In this document: positions 40,025 through 51,283 of the stretch, one piece after another | Numbering within the stretch: the stretch's first letter is position 1 | How the letters are laid out: each line of letters begins with the position of its first letter | DNA from: Planococcus donghaensis | GTDB taxonomy: Bacteria > Bacillota > Bacilli > Bacillales_A > Planococcaceae | Assembly: GCF_001687665.2 (NCBI RefSeq) | Contig: NZ_CP016543.2 | Location: 2,046,001 to 2,110,000, forward strand | DNA length: 64,000 nt | Direction of reading: 5' to 3' | The notes under the pieces: model-generated | What the model was told of the DNA's origin: nothing | The model's input: only the letters and a program-made list of their open reading frames with translations | Databases searched by the model: none | Translations under genes and position numbers: made by a program

Positions 40025-41335
40025 TTAAACAGTTACTGTATTCATATAATTTTGAATTGATTCAAGTGCACGGTTTGCATGTTTTTCTGCACGCTCTTGT
40101 TTTGAACGAATACGTTCGCCTAAATCAGGGAACAATCCGAAGTTAACATTCATCGGTTGGAAATTCTTGCTGTCTGCTTCCGTGATGTATCGCGCCATAC
40201 TCCCTAATGCAGTTTCAGCTGGGAAAACCAGTAACTCTTCACCTAATGCCAACTTCGCAGCGTTAATACCCGCCAACAATCCGCTTCCCGCAGATTCAAC
40301 ATAGCCTTCTACACCTGTCATTTGACCAGCAAAGAAAATGTTATCATCTGCCTTTAGTTGATAAGTTGGTCTTAGCACACGCGGTGAATTGATAAACGTG
40401 TTACGGTGCATCACACCGTAACGGACAATTTCAACATTCTCCAAGCCTGGGATCAATTTTAACACTTCTTTTTGAGGTCCCCATTTAAGGTGGGTTTGGA
40501 AACCAACAATATTGTAAAGTGTTCCAGCTGCGTCATCTTGACGAAGTTGAACAACTGCATATGGACGTTCTCCTGTTTTTGGATCTTCCAATCCTACTGG
40601 CTTCATTGGTCCGAATGTTAACGTTTTCTCGCCCCTAGCCGCCATTACTTCAACAGGCATACACCCTTCAAAGTAAATTTCTTTCTCAAACTCTTTCAAA
40701 GGTACTACTTCAGCTTCAACAAGTGCTGTATGGAATCGTTTAAACTCTTCTTCTGTCATTGGACAGTTTAGATAAGCTGCTTCTCCTTTGTCGTAGCGAG
40801 ATTTCAAATACACTTTATCCATATCGATGCTGTCTTTTTCAACGATTGGCGCTGCTGCATCATAAAAATACAAATATTCTTCGCCCGTCAACTTGCGAAT
40901 CTTCTCAGCTAGTGCCGGAGAAGTTAATGGACCGGTTGCAATAATCGTAATGCCTTCTGGAATTTCAGTTACTTCTTCGTTGATCACTTCTACTAATGGG
41001 TGGTTTTTCACTTTATCAGTTACTGCCGCCGCAAATTCGTGACGATCAACCGCTAGTGCCCCACCCGCTGGTACAGATGCGCCATCTGCTGATTCGATGA
41101 TAACTGAGTCCAATTTACGCATTTCTTCTTTGATTACGCCAACAGCATTCGTTAGTGAATTAGCACGCAAAGAATTACTGCAAACCAGTTCTGCAAATTT
41201 ATCTGTATGATGTGCAGCCGTTTGTTGAACCGGGCGCATTTCAAACAACCGGACATTTACTCCGCGTTTTGCGATTTGCCAAGCTGCTTCACTCCCAGCT
41301 AACCCTGCACCAATTACGTTTACATATTTCGTCAT
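40025..41335 (-). CDS. trmFO: Methylenetetrahydrofolate-tRNA (uracil-54) methyltransferase TrmFO
   Basis: TrmFO (Gid) makes T54 in tRNAs using methylene-THF and FADH2. FAD-binding [12 protein letters not shown] is at residues 7-18. [22 protein letters not shown] and [14 protein letters not shown] are family motifs. Length 436 is normal. Gene order topA-trmFO-xerC is conserved. Confidence 0.96.
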   Translation of the reverse strand: MTKYVNVIGAGLAGSEAAWQIAKRGVNVRLFEMRPVQQTAAHHTDKFAELVCSNSLRANSLTNAVGVIKEEMRKLDSVIIESADGASVPAGGALAVDRHEFAAAVTDKVKNHPLVEVINEEVTEIPEGITIIATGPLTSPALAEKIRKLTGEEYLYFYDAAAPIVEKDSIDMDKVYLKSRYDKGEAAYLNCPMTEEEFKRFHTALVEAEVVPLKEFEKEIYFEGCMPVEVMAARGEKTLTFGPMKPVGLEDPKTGERPYAVVQLRQDDAAGTLYNIVGFQTHLKWGPQKEVLKLIPGLENVEIVRYGVMHRNTFINSPRVLRPTYQLKADDNIFFAGQMTGVEGYVESAGSGLLAGINAAKLALGEELLVFPAETALGSMARYITEADSKNFQPMNVNFGLFPDLGERIRSKQERAEKHANRALESIQNYMNTVTV

Positions 41336-41355
41336 TTCTAAACACCTCTATATTA

Positions 41356-43425
41356 TTATTGAACTTCTTCTTTATAATCACAGCTTGTACAACTAATTTG
41401 CACGCCTTTTTTCACTTTTTTCTCTACTAATAACTCGCTACATTTCGGACATGGTCGCTCAATTGGTTTATCCCATGAGACAAATTCACATTCCGGATAA
41501 CGCTCACAACCGTAGAAGATGCGTCGTTTCTTACTTTTTCGTTCAACAATTTCACCTTGTTTACACGTCGGGCATGTCACCCCAATATGTTTTACAATAG
41601 CTTTTGTATTTCGACATTCCGGGAAATTACTGCAAGCCATGAATTTCCCGTAGCGACCTAATTTATAAACCATCGGTGAACCACATAATTCACAATCTTC
41701 GCCAGCCGGTTCATCTTTGATCTGTACTTTTTCCATTTCATTTTCTGCGACTTCGACATTTTTTTCGAACTTCCGGTAAAATGCATCGATAATTGAGCGC
41801 CATTCGATTTCGCCTTCTTCGACAGTATCCAAATCATGCTCCATTTTAGCGGTAAATTCGATGTTTAATATATCCGGGAAAAATTCAAGTACTAGCTGAT
41901 GAACAATTTCACCCAACTCTGTTGGTATAAATCGTTTTGCATCTAGTGTGACATACCCACGCTTTTGAATTGTATCTAATGTCGGTGCGTAGGTCGACGG
42001 ACGTCCTATTCCAAGCTCTTCAAGTGCTCGTACTAAACGGGCCTCTGTAAAACGCGGAGGCGGCTGCGTAAAATGCTGATTTGGTGTAATATCTACTGCT
42101 TTTACTACGTCCCCTTCAGCCATTTCCGGTAAAATATTATCTTTTTCTTCTTTTTGATCATCCGTGCCTTCAATATACAACTTCATGAAGCCTGGAAATT
42201 TCACTTGCGAACCATTTGCACGAAATACCGCTTCACCATTTTGCAATTCAGCCATTACTGTATCTAACACGGCCGAAGACATTTGACTTGCAACAAAACG
42301 ATCCCAAATAAGTTTATACAGACGATAAAGGTCGCGCGAAAGAATGCTCTTCATTGATTCTGGTGTCCGCATGACACTTGTGGGACGCACTGCTTCGTGG
42401 GCATCTTGCGATTTAGCTGACTGTTTCGCAGCTACTTTTTGTGTAACGTACTCTTCGCCATATTTTTCAACGATAAAGTCGATAGTATCTTTTTTCGCCG
42501 TATCTGAAATCCGCGTCGAATCTGTTCGCATATACGTGATTAAACCTGTGATGCCTTCTTTGCCTACTGCAATACCTTCATACAATTGTTGCGCTAGCAT
42601 CATTGTCTTTTTAGCTCGGAAGTTTAACTTGCGGGCAGCTTCTTGTTGGAGTGAAGAAGTTGTAAAAGAAGGGGAGGGATTTCTTTTTCTCTCTTTTTTC
42701 ACCACGCGGTTTACTGTAAAGTTTTTTCCAGACATCGTTGACAATACTTCTTTGACATCGGCTTCATTGTTCAATTTCATTTTTTCTTTTGTGTTGCCAT
42801 AAAATTGTGCTTCAAATTTCTTTTTTGATTTTTCAAACTCTCCAGTAATGGACCAGTATTCTTCTGGCTCAAAACCTTTGATTTCGTTTTCCCGATCAAT
42901 GACTAACCTTAACGCTACAGATTGGACGCGTCCAGCTGATAATCCTTTTTTTACTTTTTTCCAAAGCAAAGGACTGATGCTATATCCAACAAGACGATCT
43001 AAAATTCGGCGTGCTTGTTGTGCATCGACTAAGTCCATATCGATTTTGCGTGGATGCTTAAATGATTCTTTAATTGCATCTTTTGTAATTTCATTAAAGA
43101 CGACCCGACAATCTGAAGTTTGATCAATGCCAAGTGCCGTAGCTAAATGCCACGCAATTGCTTCTCCTTCTCTGTCAGGGTCAGCCGCGAGAAAGACTTT
43201 CTTTGCTTTTTTTGCTTCTTTTTTAAGATCTTGTAAGATTGGTCCTTTACCTCTGATTGTAATATAACGAGGTTCATAATTATTTTCCACGTCTACACCC
43301 ATTTGACTTCGGGGCAAATCGCGTAAATGTCCAAGTGAAGCACGGACTTTATATTTCTTACCCAAATACCGTTCGATTGTTTTAGCCTTTGCAGGCGATT
43401 CCACAATCACTAAAAAATCCGCCAT
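41356..43425 (-). CDS. topA: DNA topoisomerase I
   Basis: TopA relaxes negative supercoils. The N-terminal Toprim domain has [17 protein letters not shown] and [12 protein letters not shown]. The active-site Tyr is in [12 protein letters not shown] near residue 300. Three C-terminal four-cysteine zinc modules follow ([24 protein letters not shown] regions). Length 689 matches the Bacillales form. The RBS GAGGAGG precedes ATG 43425. Confidence 0.97.
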   Translation of the reverse strand: MADFLVIVESPAKAKTIERYLGKKYKVRASLGHLRDLPRSQMGVDVENNYEPRYITIRGKGPILQDLKKEAKKAKKVFLAADPDREGEAIAWHLATALGIDQTSDCRVVFNEITKDAIKESFKHPRKIDMDLVDAQQARRILDRLVGYSISPLLWKKVKKGLSAGRVQSVALRLVIDRENEIKGFEPEEYWSITGEFEKSKKKFEAQFYGNTKEKMKLNNEADVKEVLSTMSGKNFTVNRVVKKERKRNPSPSFTTSSLQQEAARKLNFRAKKTMMLAQQLYEGIAVGKEGITGLITYMRTDSTRISDTAKKDTIDFIVEKYGEEYVTQKVAAKQSAKSQDAHEAVRPTSVMRTPESMKSILSRDLYRLYKLIWDRFVASQMSSAVLDTVMAELQNGEAVFRANGSQVKFPGFMKLYIEGTDDQKEEKDNILPEMAEGDVVKAVDITPNQHFTQPPPRFTEARLVRALEELGIGRPSTYAPTLDTIQKRGYVTLDAKRFIPTELGEIVHQLVLEFFPDILNIEFTAKMEHDLDTVEEGEIEWRSIIDAFYRKFEKNVEVAENEMEKVQIKDEPAGEDCELCGSPMVYKLGRYGKFMACSNFPECRNTKAIVKHIGVTCPTCKQGEIVERKSKKRRIFYGCERYPECEFVSWDKPIERPCPKCSELLVEKKVKKGVQISCTSCDYKEEVQ

Positions 43426-43526
43426 AATTTTTCCTCCTCATAGAGGTTTCTCAAAACTGCTTAAAAGAATTACCTGTTGCAAAATGTATAACAGTTTTTA
43501 GCTTAATGCAAGGGTTTTCGTTTTTT

Positions 43527-44423
43527 TCATTCTTTTCCAACTGTCATATGTTGGTATTCTTCGAGCACTTGCCATCCGTTCCATACCGGTTTTGCACCTT
43601 CTACTATCAATTTATGCGGCCCTTCAGATAACAAAGAATCAATATTTCCTGGGACTGCGAAAATATCTTTTCCATGATCTAATGCGTGTTCAATTGTGCT
43701 TAATGTGCCACTTTTCACTTGAGCTTCTGTTACGATAATTCCTTTAGATAATCCACTAATAATGCGATTTCTCATCGGGAAATTCCATTTTTCAGGCTTC
43801 ACATATGGTGGATATTCGGTTAAAACGAGATGGCTTTCTTCTATTATATTGTTTAAGTTTGCGTTTTCTTTTGGATAAGGATGTAAAAAACCACTACCTG
43901 TAACGGCGATTGTATGCCCACCCAAATCAATTGCTTTTTGATGGGCCATCGCATCCGCACCTTTTGCTAGACCGCTGACAATGATAAAGTTTTTTTCTAC
44001 AAGCGGCGGAACGATTTTTTGCAGAGCTTTTTGAGAATAGGAGGTGGCTTTACGTGATCCAATTATGGCTATTTTTCGAGAATTTTTTAATAATGTGAGG
44101 TCTCCTTTAGCATAAAGTATGGCAGGAGGGTCGATTAACTCAAGTAAACTCTCAGGATAAAGTGGGTGTTGATAAGATATGGGGAGTATCTTATATTTGG
44201 CGTAGGTTTCTTGTAAGGGGTATGTCAGGGATTGACTGTATGAGGTTTTTAGTTTTATTGCTTGTTCTAATTTAATGTTTAGTAACCACATTAACTCATT
44301 CGGAGATTTTCGTTCAAGCTTAGTTAAGTTTGGATCATCCGTAAATAGCGGCAATAACTTTTTCAAACTTTTTGGATATACGTAATGCAATGCCAATAAC
44401 CGTTCTGTAAATTCATTGTTCAT
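43527..44423 (-). CDS. dprA: DNA processing protein DprA
   Basis: DprA loads RecA onto incoming single-stranded DNA in natural transformation. It has 298 residues, an N-terminal SAM-like helical part (1-75), and a Rossmann-type core with IIGSRKATSYS, VSGLAKGADAMAH and the phosphate-binding TGSGF region. The start is ATG 44423, seven bases after AGGAGG; the longer frame adds six codons with no RBS. The presence of dprA suggests a competence pathway elsewhere in the genome. Confidence 0.94.
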   Translation of the reverse strand: MNNEFTERLLALHYVYPKSLKKLLPLFTDDPNLTKLERKSPNELMWLLNIKLEQAIKLKTSYSQSLTYPLQETYAKYKILPISYQHPLYPESLLELIDPPAILYAKGDLTLLKNSRKIAIIGSRKATSYSQKALQKIVPPLVEKNFIIVSGLAKGADAMAHQKAIDLGGHTIAVTGSGFLHPYPKENANLNNIIEESHLVLTEYPPYVKPEKWNFPMRNRIISGLSKGIIVTEAQVKSGTLSTIEHALDHGKDIFAVPGNIDSLLSEGPHKLIVEGAKPVWNGWQVLEEYQHMTVGKE

Positions 44424-44486
44424 GTTGTTCCTCCTGTTCATTTTTGGAATCCATTAAGGTGAGTCGAAGAAAACCACCTTCTTTTC

Positions 44487-44515
44487 ATTTTAATCTGTTT
44501 TTCTATTGGCGTAAA
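44487..44515 (-). promoter_or_regulatory. Candidate sigma-A promoter of dprA
   Basis: Minus-strand TTTACG (44515-44510), a 17-base spacer and TAAAAT (44492-44487). The rest of the 44424-44606 gap is A/T-rich with nothing else recognised. Confidence 0.5.
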
Positions 44516-44606
44516 CTTTTTAAATGAGTCTATGTTCATCCTTTTTTCATCGTAACAAGTGTTTTTTTCAATAGAATAATGCGGTTACGCATAACATATA
44601 CATAAA

Positions 44607-44648
44607 AAAAGACTCAAGCTCTTGTTTAACCAAGAGTTTGAGTCTTTT
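44607..44648 (-). terminator. Intrinsic terminator after sucD
   Basis: AAAAGACTCAAGCTCTTG pairs with CAAGAGTTTGAGTCTTTT (one G-U) around a 6-base loop; seven T follow on the minus strand. Confidence 0.92.
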
Positions 44649-44653
44649 GTTTA

Positions 44654-45556
44654 TTAATGAGTTTTACACTTGTCGTATAAACCTTTTTCTTTAATCACTT
44701 TGATCAAAGTTTCTCCAATTACTGATGGAGTGTCTGCAACTTCGATTCCAGCTTCGTTCATTGCTTTGATTTTATCAGCAGCTGTTCCTTTACCGCCAGA
44801 AATAATCGCACCGGCATGGCCCATACGTTTTCCTTCAGGTGCAGTTTGTCCGCCAATAAATCCTACAACAGGTTTTGTCATGTTCGCTTTAACCCACTCA
44901 GCAGCTTCTTCTTCAGCTGTTCCGCCGATTTCACCGATCATAACAACTGCGTACGTATCTTCATCTTCGTTGAATTCTTTCAACACATCGATAAAGTTTG
45001 TACCGTTTACTGGGTCTCCACCAATACCGACAGCTGTCGATTGGCCAATTCCCTCTTCAGACAATTGGTGAGTCGCTTCATACGTCAGTGTACCTGAACG
45101 TGAAACAACGCCAACATGTCCTTTTTTGTGAATGTATCCAGGCATGATGCCGATTTTACATTCGTCCGGAGTAATAACGCCCGGGCAGTTAGGTCCAACA
45201 AGACGTGTTTTCTTGCCTTCCATGTAACGGTTCACTTTTACCATATCCAATACTGGAATGTGCTCAGTGATACAGATTGCCATGTCAAGCTCAGCTTCAA
45301 CAGCTTCAAGAATTGCGTCTGCAGCGAAAGGTGCCGGTACGTAAATTACAGATACGTTAGCTCCTGTAGCTTTTACTGCTTCTTCAACAGTATTGAAGAC
45401 AGGTACGCCTTCAGCTTCAGTTCCGCCTTTACCTGGTGTTACACCCGCAACGATTTTCGTTCCGTATTCAAGCATTTGCTTTGTATGGAAAAGGGCAGTT
45501 GACCCTGTAATTCCTTGTACAAGCACTTTTGTGTCTTTATTAATGTATACACTCAT
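44654..45556 (-). CDS. sucD: Succinyl-CoA ligase (ADP-forming), alpha subunit
   Basis: With SucC this TCA-cycle enzyme makes succinate and ATP from succinyl-CoA. It has 300 residues, a CoA-binding Rossmann domain with [22 protein letters not shown] near residue 123, and the phosphohistidine in [13 protein letters not shown] near residue 246. It follows sucC by 18 bases. Confidence 0.97.
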   Translation of the reverse strand: MSVYINKDTKVLVQGITGSTALFHTKQMLEYGTKIVAGVTPGKGGTEAEGVPVFNTVEEAVKATGANVSVIYVPAPFAADAILEAVEAELDMAICITEHIPVLDMVKVNRYMEGKKTRLVGPNCPGVITPDECKIGIMPGYIHKKGHVGVVSRSGTLTYEATHQLSEEGIGQSTAVGIGGDPVNGTNFIDVLKEFNEDEDTYAVVMIGEIGGTAEEEAAEWVKANMTKPVVGFIGGQTAPEGKRMGHAGAIISGGKGTAADKIKAMNEAGIEVADTPSVIGETLIKVIKEKGLYDKCKTH

Positions 45557-45574
45557 TTTTGTCCCTGCCCTTCT

Positions 45575-46735
45575 TTAGCCTACAAGTTCTACGATCTGTT
45601 TAGCGCCGTCTGCCATTGTTCCAGCAGCTACGATATTAAGACCTGATTCATTAAGCAGTTTTTTACCAAGTTCTACGTTTGTTCCTTCAAGACGGACTAC
45701 TAATGGCACTTCAAGGCTTACTTCTTTAGCAGCTTGAATTACGCCTTCCGCAATGATGTCACACTTCATAATACCGCCGAAAATGTTAACGAAAATTCCT
45801 TTTACATTCTTATCAGAAAGAATGATTTTGAAAGCTTCCGTTACTTTCTCAGCAGTGGCACCGCCCCCAACGTCAAGGAAGTTAGCGGGTGTTCCGCCGT
45901 AATAGTTGATCGTGTCCATAGTTGCCATAGCAAGTCCGGCGCCGTTAACCATACAGCCGATGTTCCCATCTAAAGAAATGTAGCTCAAGTCATACTTAGA
46001 AGCTTCAATTTCTTTTGGATCCTCTTCGTCGAAATCGCGAAGTTCCACAATGTCTTTGTGGCGGTAAAGAGCGTTTTCATCGAAATCGAATTTCGCATCA
46101 AGCGCTAAAATATTGCCGTCGCCAGTTTCAACTAACGGGTTAATCTCAACGATAGAAGCGTCTTTTTCGATAAATACAGTGTATAGTCCAAGCATGAATT
46201 TCGCCGCTTTGTTAACAAGCTTTGGCGGAATGTTCATGTTGAAAGCCATACGGCGTGCCTGGAAACCAGTCAAACCGATTACTGGATCGATTACTTCTTT
46301 AAAGATTTTTTCAGGAGTGTTTTCAGAAACTTCTTCGATATCTACTCCGCCCTCTTCAGAGCCCATAAGAGTAACACGAGCAGTTTGGCGGTCAAGCACC
46401 AATCCGATGTAATACTCCTTCTTAATGTCAGATCCTTCTTCGATCAAAAGGCGTTTGATTTCTTTACCTTCTGGACCTGTCTGGTGAGTCACAAGAACTT
46501 TACCTAAAAGTTCTTTCGCATATGTACGGACTTCGTCCAGATTTTTAGCGATTTTAACACCGCCAGCTTTGCCTCGTCCACCTGCGTGGATTTGTGCTTT
46601 TACCACGACAACATCCGTACTCAGTTCTTTAGCTGCCTTAACTGCTTCTTCTGGAGAAAAAGCAACGGTGCCGTATGAAACTGCTACGCCATATTGTCTG
46701 AGGAGTTCTTTACCTTGATATTCATGGATATTCAT
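45575..46735 (-). CDS. sucC: Succinyl-CoA ligase (ADP-forming), beta subunit
   Basis: The beta subunit holds the ATP-grasp domain and the nucleotide site. It has 386 residues, starting [16 protein letters not shown], with [15 protein letters not shown] and [11 protein letters not shown], and the [14 protein letters not shown]oA-ligase part. RBS GGAGG precedes ATG 46735 and a strong promoter lies 50 bases upstream. Confidence 0.97.
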   Translation of the reverse strand: MNIHEYQGKELLRQYGVAVSYGTVAFSPEEAVKAAKELSTDVVVVKAQIHAGGRGKAGGVKIAKNLDEVRTYAKELLGKVLVTHQTGPEGKEIKRLLIEEGSDIKKEYYIGLVLDRQTARVTLMGSEEGGVDIEEVSENTPEKIFKEVIDPVIGLTGFQARRMAFNMNIPPKLVNKAAKFMLGLYTVFIEKDASIVEINPLVETGDGNILALDAKFDFDENALYRHKDIVELRDFDEEDPKEIEASKYDLSYISLDGNIGCMVNGAGLAMATMDTINYYGGTPANFLDVGGGATAEKVTEAFKIILSDKNVKGIFVNIFGGIMKCDIIAEGVIQAAKEVSLEVPLVVRLEGTNVELGKKLLNESGLNIVAAGTMADGAKQIVELVG

Positions 46736-46784
46736 CTGTCATCCTCCAATCAAACATCTCTATCGTAATTTTATTGCCTATACC

Positions 46785-46813
46785 ATTGTATTAAAGTTGT
46801 CGTAGAATGTCCA
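46785..46813 (-). promoter_or_regulatory. Sigma-A promoter of sucCD
   Basis: Minus-strand TGGACA (46813-46808), a 17-base spacer and TACAAT (46790-46785), each one base from consensus. Confidence 0.8.
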
Positions 46814-46847
46814 CCGTTGTTCGTTATTCTGACAAAACTTCGTATGA

Positions 46848-47627
46848 TCAAAACAGTGAATTTTTCGTCAAAAGCGTTTTTATCGGTTCGAATGTTGTGC
46901 GATGAATTTCGCAAGGTCCATATTTTTCAAGTGCCGCAACATGCTCTTTCGTACCATAGCCAGCATGTTTTTCGAATCCATACTGAGGATATTGAACAGC
47001 ATATTCTGTCATTAATGCGTCTCTCCCTGTTTTCGCTAAAATCGAAGCTGCCGCTATACTCAAGCTTTTTGCATCCCCTTTGATAATGGACTCACAAGGC
47101 ATTTGAAGTTCAAGCATCATTGCATCAGCCAATACTATGTCAGGCGCAGGAGTTAATGCTTGCGCGGCTTCTGTCATCGAACTTTTTGTTGCTTGGTAAA
47201 TATTCAGTCGATCAATTTCTTCGGGTGATTGAACATGCACAGCATAACTTATAGCGATCTTTTTTATCGTTTTAGCCAGTTCATCGCGTTTTGCTTTACT
47301 TAATTGTTTAGAATCATCTAAGCCGACTAGATCTGAACAATCTTCTGGCAAAATAACAGCCGCTGTTACAACAGGACCCGCAAGAGGCCCTCTACCTGCT
47401 TCGTCAATTCCTGCCACTAAATCCACACTTTCTTTTCGAAATGACTCATCAAATGCTAACTTGTCATTATGATCATCCAGCAACTTTTTTCGTTGAAGTT
47501 GCTTTTTCCGCCATGACGTTAATAAGGTTTGTACACTTTTCCTGGAATCGTTTTCGATTTCACTCATCCACGGTTGCCATTCAGTGGTCATTTTTAGCTT
47601 TTCTTTTATTTCGGTGATTTTTAGCAT
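46848..47627 (-). CDS. rnhB: Ribonuclease HII
   Basis: RNase HII removes single ribonucleotides and RNA from DNA hybrids. It has 259 residues; the N-terminal 70 are a substrate-binding extension seen in Bacillus RnhB. Catalytic acidic residues lie in AGIDEAGRGPLAGP (Asp, Glu) and VLADAMML (Asp), with a further Asp in IKGDAKSLSIAAAS. The start ATG at 47627 matches the full-length family even though the RBS is poor. Confidence 0.95.
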   Translation of the reverse strand: MLKITEIKEKLKMTTEWQPWMSEIENDSRKSVQTLLTSWRKKQLQRKKLLDDHNDKLAFDESFRKESVDLVAGIDEAGRGPLAGPVVTAAVILPEDCSDLVGLDDSKQLSKAKRDELAKTIKKIAISYAVHVQSPEEIDRLNIYQATKSSMTEAAQALTPAPDIVLADAMMLELQMPCESIIKGDAKSLSIAAASILAKTGRDALMTEYAVQYPQYGFEKHAGYGTKEHVAALEKYGPCEIHRTTFEPIKTLLTKNSLF

Positions 47628-47664
47628 CTATTCAACTTCTTTCAATTTTTCTCGATATGTAAAA

Positions 47665-47692
47665 AGCTGTCCCTCAAAATCGAGGAACAGCT
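47665..47692 (-). terminator. Intrinsic terminator after rbgA
   Basis: AGCTGTCCCTC/GAGGAACAGCT (one G-U) hairpin, 6-base loop, then TTTTTAC on the minus strand. Confidence 0.82.
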
Positions 47693-47713
47693 CTTGTTAA
47701 AAAGAGCGAATGC

Positions 47714-48580
47714 TCACTCTTCTTCTTCAATCATTTCATCTCTATAATCAAATGTTACTTTGCCTAAATGTTGATTGCGAATGTCTCTTACAATCACTTC
47801 AGCAGTCATTTCATAATCGACTTCACCGTGTTGATCTAAACAACGTCGCTTGTTGCCAATATGATCAAATGTATGAACAATTTCCTCATCAATATGATCA
47901 ATGCCGTAACGCTCTTTCATACGTTCTGGATAGCGCTCTTCTAAAAACTTTAACGCATAGATAGCTAGTTCTTGCATTTGGATTACTGAATCTTTAATGG
48001 CACCTGTAACAGCTAATTTTAATCCTGTTTCTGGATCTTCAAACTTCGGCCATAAAATTCCCGGCGTATCCAACAACTCAATTTCTTTGCCTACTTTGAT
48101 CCATTGTTGCGCTTTTGTGACACCTGGCATATTACCCGTTTTCGCTAAGCTTTTTTTCGATAAACGGTTTATGAGTGTCGATTTTCCAACGTTCGGAATT
48201 CCAACAATCATCGCACGAATCGCACGAGGCTTAATGCCCTTTGCAACCATGCGGTCCCATTTTTCTTCGAGTATTTCTTTTGAAGCTTTTGTCACCAATT
48301 GCAACCCTCTACCTTCAAGTGAGTTGATCGCAACAGCGCGTGTACCTTGATCCTCGAAATAACGAATCCATTTTTTCGTTTCAACTTCATCGGCCATGTC
48401 CATTTTATTTAAAATAATAAGACGTGGTTTTTGCTGAATCACTTGATCGATCATTGGATTTCGTGAAGATAAAGGTAACCTGGCGTCAACAAGTTCAAAA
48501 ATAATATCCACTAATTTCAGCTTTTCGGTAACTTGTCTTCGCGCTTTTGCCATATGTCCAGGAAACCATTGTATCGTCAT
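47714..48580 (-). CDS. rbgA: Ribosome biogenesis GTPase RbgA (YlqF)
   Basis: RbgA is a circularly permuted GTPase needed for late 50S assembly. G motifs come in permuted order: NKMD (G4) near residue 58, GIPNVGKST (G1) near 128, then DTPG (G3). The N-terminal [11 protein letters not shown] is a family landmark and the C-terminal helical domain binds the 50S subunit. It has 288 residues. Confidence 0.96.
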   Translation of the reverse strand: MTIQWFPGHMAKARRQVTEKLKLVDIIFELVDARLPLSSRNPMIDQVIQQKPRLIILNKMDMADEVETKKWIRYFEDQGTRAVAINSLEGRGLQLVTKASKEILEEKWDRMVAKGIKPRAIRAMIVGIPNVGKSTLINRLSKKSLAKTGNMPGVTKAQQWIKVGKEIELLDTPGILWPKFEDPETGLKLAVTGAIKDSVIQMQELAIYALKFLEERYPERMKERYGIDHIDEEIVHTFDHIGNKRRCLDQHGEVDYEMTAEVIVRDIRNQHLGKVTFDYRDEMIEEEE

Positions 48581-48591
48581 AAAACCACTCC

Positions 48592-49149
48592 TTATTTTAC
48601 AATTCCCGCTTCAGCCAAGGGCCAGAAAACGAAACTTGTGTCGCCTATCACTTCGTCGGTTGATACCAACCCGATGTGTCGGCTGTCCTTACTCGCTCGG
48701 CGATTATCGCCCATGACAAAGATAGTTCCTTCAGGTATTGTATTTTCTCCTGTAACATCTACCAAGTCAAAATCTTCTGTAAGTGTACCTGTAATGCCTT
48801 GTTTATAAACATCTAAATAAGGTTCTTCTATTGCTTCTCCATTTATATATAACTGATCATCTTCATATGCGATATGATCGCCTGGCAACCCAATTATACG
48901 TTTAATGTAATCCTTTTTTTCTGGGGCATGAAAAACAATAATATCGAAACGGTCAGGTTCCCCGACTGAATAACCGATTTTGTTAACAATCATGCGATCC
49001 CCGTCTTCTAGGGTAGGCATCATTGACTCTCCATCTACTACAATCGGCGTGAATAAAAAGAAACGAATAATTGCTGCCAAGCCGAAGGCAATCAATAAAG
49101 CTTTGGACCATTCCCACATTTCATTTTTCTTCTTCACTTCAGTCTCCAT
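48592..49149 (-). CDS. lepB: Type I signal peptidase
   Basis: This membrane protease removes signal peptides from exported proteins. A single N-terminal anchor (about residues 15-34) is followed by the catalytic Ser42 in GESMMPTL and general-base Lys83 in [12 protein letters not shown]. The later [12 protein letters not shown] box is also present. Length 185 matches SipS/SipT types; which paralogue it is cannot be decided here. Confidence 0.95.
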   Translation of the reverse strand: METEVKKKNEMWEWSKALLIAFGLAAIIRFFLFTPIVVDGESMMPTLEDGDRMIVNKIGYSVGEPDRFDIIVFHAPEKKDYIKRIIGLPGDHIAYEDDQLYINGEAIEEPYLDVYKQGITGTLTEDFDLVDVTGENTIPEGTIFVMGDNRRASKDSRHIGLVSTDEVIGDTSFVFWPLAEAGIVK

Positions 49150-49210
49150 GCGTGTTCCTCCCCAAACTTACTGTTTTAATTGTACAAGGAAATACACTTT
49201 TTAGCAAAAA

Positions 49211-49236
49211 GAAAGAGGGCGCAAGCGCCCTCTTTC
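49211..49236 (-). terminator. Intrinsic terminator after rplS
   Basis: GAAAGAGGGC/GCCCTCTTTC with a GCAAGC loop, followed by TTTTTG on the minus strand. Confidence 0.9.
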
Positions 49237-49248
49237 ATCCATGCCATC

Positions 49249-49593
49249 TTATCGAATTTCTTTAATACGAGCTGCTTTACCGCGTAGGTCACGCAAGTAG
49301 TACAATTTCGCACGACGTACTTTACCACGACGCATAACTTCAAGCTGTGCAATTTTTGGTGTGTGTACAGGGAATGTACGCTCAACACCAACACCGTAAG
49401 AGATTTTGCGAACAGTGAATGATTCACTGATTCCGCCTCCGCGACGGCTAATTACGACTCCTTCGTATACCTGAACACGTTCGCGTGTACCCTCGACAAC
49501 TTTAACGTGGACACGAACAGTGTCTCCAGGACGGAACTTAGGTAGGTCCGTACGAAGCTGTTCTTTAGTGATTTCTGTAATAATGTTTTGCAT
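49249..49593 (-). CDS. rplS: 50S ribosomal protein L19
   Basis: L19 lies at the 30S-50S interface. It has 114 residues starting [13 protein letters not shown], with [16 protein letters not shown] and [13 protein letters not shown]. The open frame is 14 codons longer upstream, but ATG 49593 has AAGGAGAG and the canonical start. A promoter and an L19-type leader precede it. Confidence 0.97.
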   Translation of the reverse strand: MQNIITEITKEQLRTDLPKFRPGDTVRVHVKVVEGTRERVQVYEGVVISRRGGGISESFTVRKISYGVGVERTFPVHTPKIAQLEVMRRGKVRRAKLYYLRDLRGKAARIKEIR

Positions 49594-49680
49594 TATTTTT
49601 TCTCTCCTTCTACAGACGCTCTTACACCATATCACTGTTGCAGCGGAACATCGTGATCCTGTACTTCACATAAAAGTACA
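49594..49680 (-). ncRNA. L19 leader (rplS 5' regulatory RNA)
   Basis: The transcript begins with a GTACTT/AAGTAC hairpin and then an ATCAC/GTGAT-closed arm containing TTCCGCTGCAACA, followed by the rplS RBS. This matches my memory of the Firmicutes L19 leader family (Rfam L19_leader), thought to mediate feedback by L19. Confidence 0.65.
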
Positions 49681-49686
49681 TTGTCC

Positions 49687-49715
49687 ATGATACCACTGAT
49701 CATTAACTCATGCAA
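49687..49715 (-). promoter_or_regulatory. Sigma-A promoter of rplS
   Basis: Minus-strand TTGCAT (49715-49710), a 17-base spacer and TATCAT (49692-49687). The predicted start is at about 49680, right at the first leader hairpin. Confidence 0.7.
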
Positions 49716-49729
49716 GAGCTACTTAAATT

Positions 49730-50455
49730 CTATTTTTCTTTCGTTAATCTATCAATTATTTTCTGTTGCTTATCGCTCAACTCGATTTTTTCGAGCAAGT
49801 CTGGACGCCTTTCGAGCGTCCGTTTTAATGTTTGTTCTTCACGCCATTGATCGACTTTTCCATGATTACCAGAAGTTAAAACATCAGGTACTTTCCATCC
49901 TCTAAAATCAGCCGGACGAGTGTATTGTGGATGTTCTAGTAGTCCTGTAGAGAATGAGTCACGTATAGGTGAATCAGCGTTACCTAGTACCCCTGGAAGC
50001 AACCTAACGACACTATCGATTACTGTCATCGCAGCTAATTCTCCACCAGTGAGCACAAAATCACCGATCGAAATTTCATCTGTTACCAAATGCTCTCGAA
50101 TGCGTTCGTCATATCCTTCGTAATGGCCACAAATAAACACCAATTCTTCTTCAGTTGCCAACTCTTCAGCTTTCTTCTGCGTAAAGCGTTCGCCTTGCGG
50201 GCATAATAAAATAACACGTCGTTTGCTTTTTGGCGCAAGACTTTCCACCGCATTAAAAATCGGTTCTGGTTTTAACACCATTCCAGCCCCACCACCAAAT
50301 GGATAGTCATCAACTTGCCGTTTGTTATCAGCAAATTCACGAATATCGACTACATTCAAACTAACGGCATTTTTATCTTGCGCTTTTCTCATAATCGAAT
50401 GTTGAAAAACACCTTCAAACATCGGGGGAAACAGCGATAGCACATGGATGTTCAT
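49730..50455 (-). CDS. trmD: tRNA (guanine-37-N1) methyltransferase
   Basis: TrmD methylates G37 next to the anticodon, preventing frameshifts. It is a SPOUT methyltransferase of 241 residues with [39 protein letters not shown] and the knot region [18 protein letters not shown] 50455 overlaps the rimM stop (TGATG). Confidence 0.96.
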   Translation of the reverse strand: MNIHVLSLFPPMFEGVFQHSIMRKAQDKNAVSLNVVDIREFADNKRQVDDYPFGGGAGMVLKPEPIFNAVESLAPKSKRRVILLCPQGERFTQKKAEELATEEELVFICGHYEGYDERIREHLVTDEISIGDFVLTGGELAAMTVIDSVVRLLPGVLGNADSPIRDSFSTGLLEHPQYTRPADFRGWKVPDVLTSGNHGKVDQWREEQTLKRTLERRPDLLEKIELSDKQQKIIDRLTKEK

Positions 50456-50970
50456 CAAGACAATAGCCCTTCAATCACTTCGATGATTACTTTTTTTTCA
50501 TCGATATCTACTTCTTTGACAATTTCTTCTGTATAAGGGATGTAATGTTTCTTGCCCTTTTCAGGCGTTACTTCCCATACATCATTGGCACCTGTCTCCA
50601 AAATCTCTGTGATCTTCCCAAGTTCTTGACCTTCTGTTGAATATACTGCACACCCAAGAATTTCATGATGATAAAAAGCGTTTTCTTCGAGTTCTGTCAA
50701 ATCGTGTTCAGCAATTCTCAAGTACGACTCTTTAAACGGCTCAACATCATTAATGTTTGGATAGCCTTCAAAAGTTAGCAACTCAAAGTTTTTATGTTGG
50801 CGATGACTGGCGATTTTCACCATGATTGGTTTTTTTGCATCCGGAGTGAAAAGCCCAAGCTTTGTCCCCACGGCAAATCGTTCTTCTGGAAAATCGGTAC
50901 GTGATAAAACACGTACTTCTCCACGGATTCCGTGTGTATTGACAATTTTCCCTACGTTAAACCATTGCAC
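50455..50970 (-). CDS. rimM: Ribosome maturation factor RimM
   Basis: RimM aids assembly of the 30S head and binds S19. It has an N-terminal barrel ([17 protein letters not shown]) and a C-terminal PRC barrel, 171 residues. No ATG is available; I chose GTG 50970, nine bases after AAAGGA, giving MQWFNVGK. TTG 50976 is too close to the RBS. In B. subtilis ylqD lies between khpA and rimM; it is missing here. Confidence 0.93.
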   Translation of the reverse strand: MQWFNVGKIVNTHGIRGEVRVLSRTDFPEERFAVGTKLGLFTPDAKKPIMVKIASHRQHKNFELLTFEGYPNINDVEPFKESYLRIAEHDLTELEENAFYHHEILGCAVYSTEGQELGKITEILETGANDVWEVTPEKGKKHYIPYTEEIVKEVDIDEKKVIIEVIEGLLS

Positions 50971-51009
50971 AAGCAAACATCCTTTCTAGGTTATTTTTCT
51001 GAAAAAAAA

Positions 51010-51032
51010 AGAAGGAACCGGGGCTCCTTCTT
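51010..51032 (-). terminator. Intrinsic terminator after khpA
   Basis: GAAGGA/TCCTTC arms with an extra GG/CC pairing, flanked by an A/T run that gives nine T on the minus strand. Confidence 0.78.
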
Positions 51033-51036
51033 TTTC

Positions 51037-51270
51037 TTAATCCACAATATCGAGATAAGTTTTTTTCTTATGATAACCGCCTGCTGCTGAGTACACAATT
51101 GAACGAACAGCTTTCGCTACACGTCCCTGCTTCCCGATCACTTTCCCTGTATCTTCTGGATGCACAGAAAGCTTGTAGACAATTCGGCTTGCGTTTTCGT
51201 CGGTATCGACACGAACTTCTTCCGGATAATCAACTAACGGTTTCACAATGGTCTCAATCAGCTGCTTCAT
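51037..51270 (-). CDS. khpA: KH-domain RNA-binding protein KhpA (YlqC)
   Basis: KhpA is a 77-residue single KH domain protein that pairs with KhpB and affects cell division and cell-wall gene expression in Firmicutes. The GxxG loop is in VIGKQGRVAKAVRSIV. It lies after rpsP, the standard place. Confidence 0.93.
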   Translation of the reverse strand: MKQLIETIVKPLVDYPEEVRVDTDENASRIVYKLSVHPEDTGKVIGKQGRVAKAVRSIVYSAAGGYHKKKTYLDIVD

Positions 51271-51283
51271 AAGAAACTCTCCC

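Noticed and set aside
43426..43526. Possible hairpin between dprA and topA
   Set aside because: Only CTGTT/AACAG pair, with no proper U tract; not convincing as a terminator.
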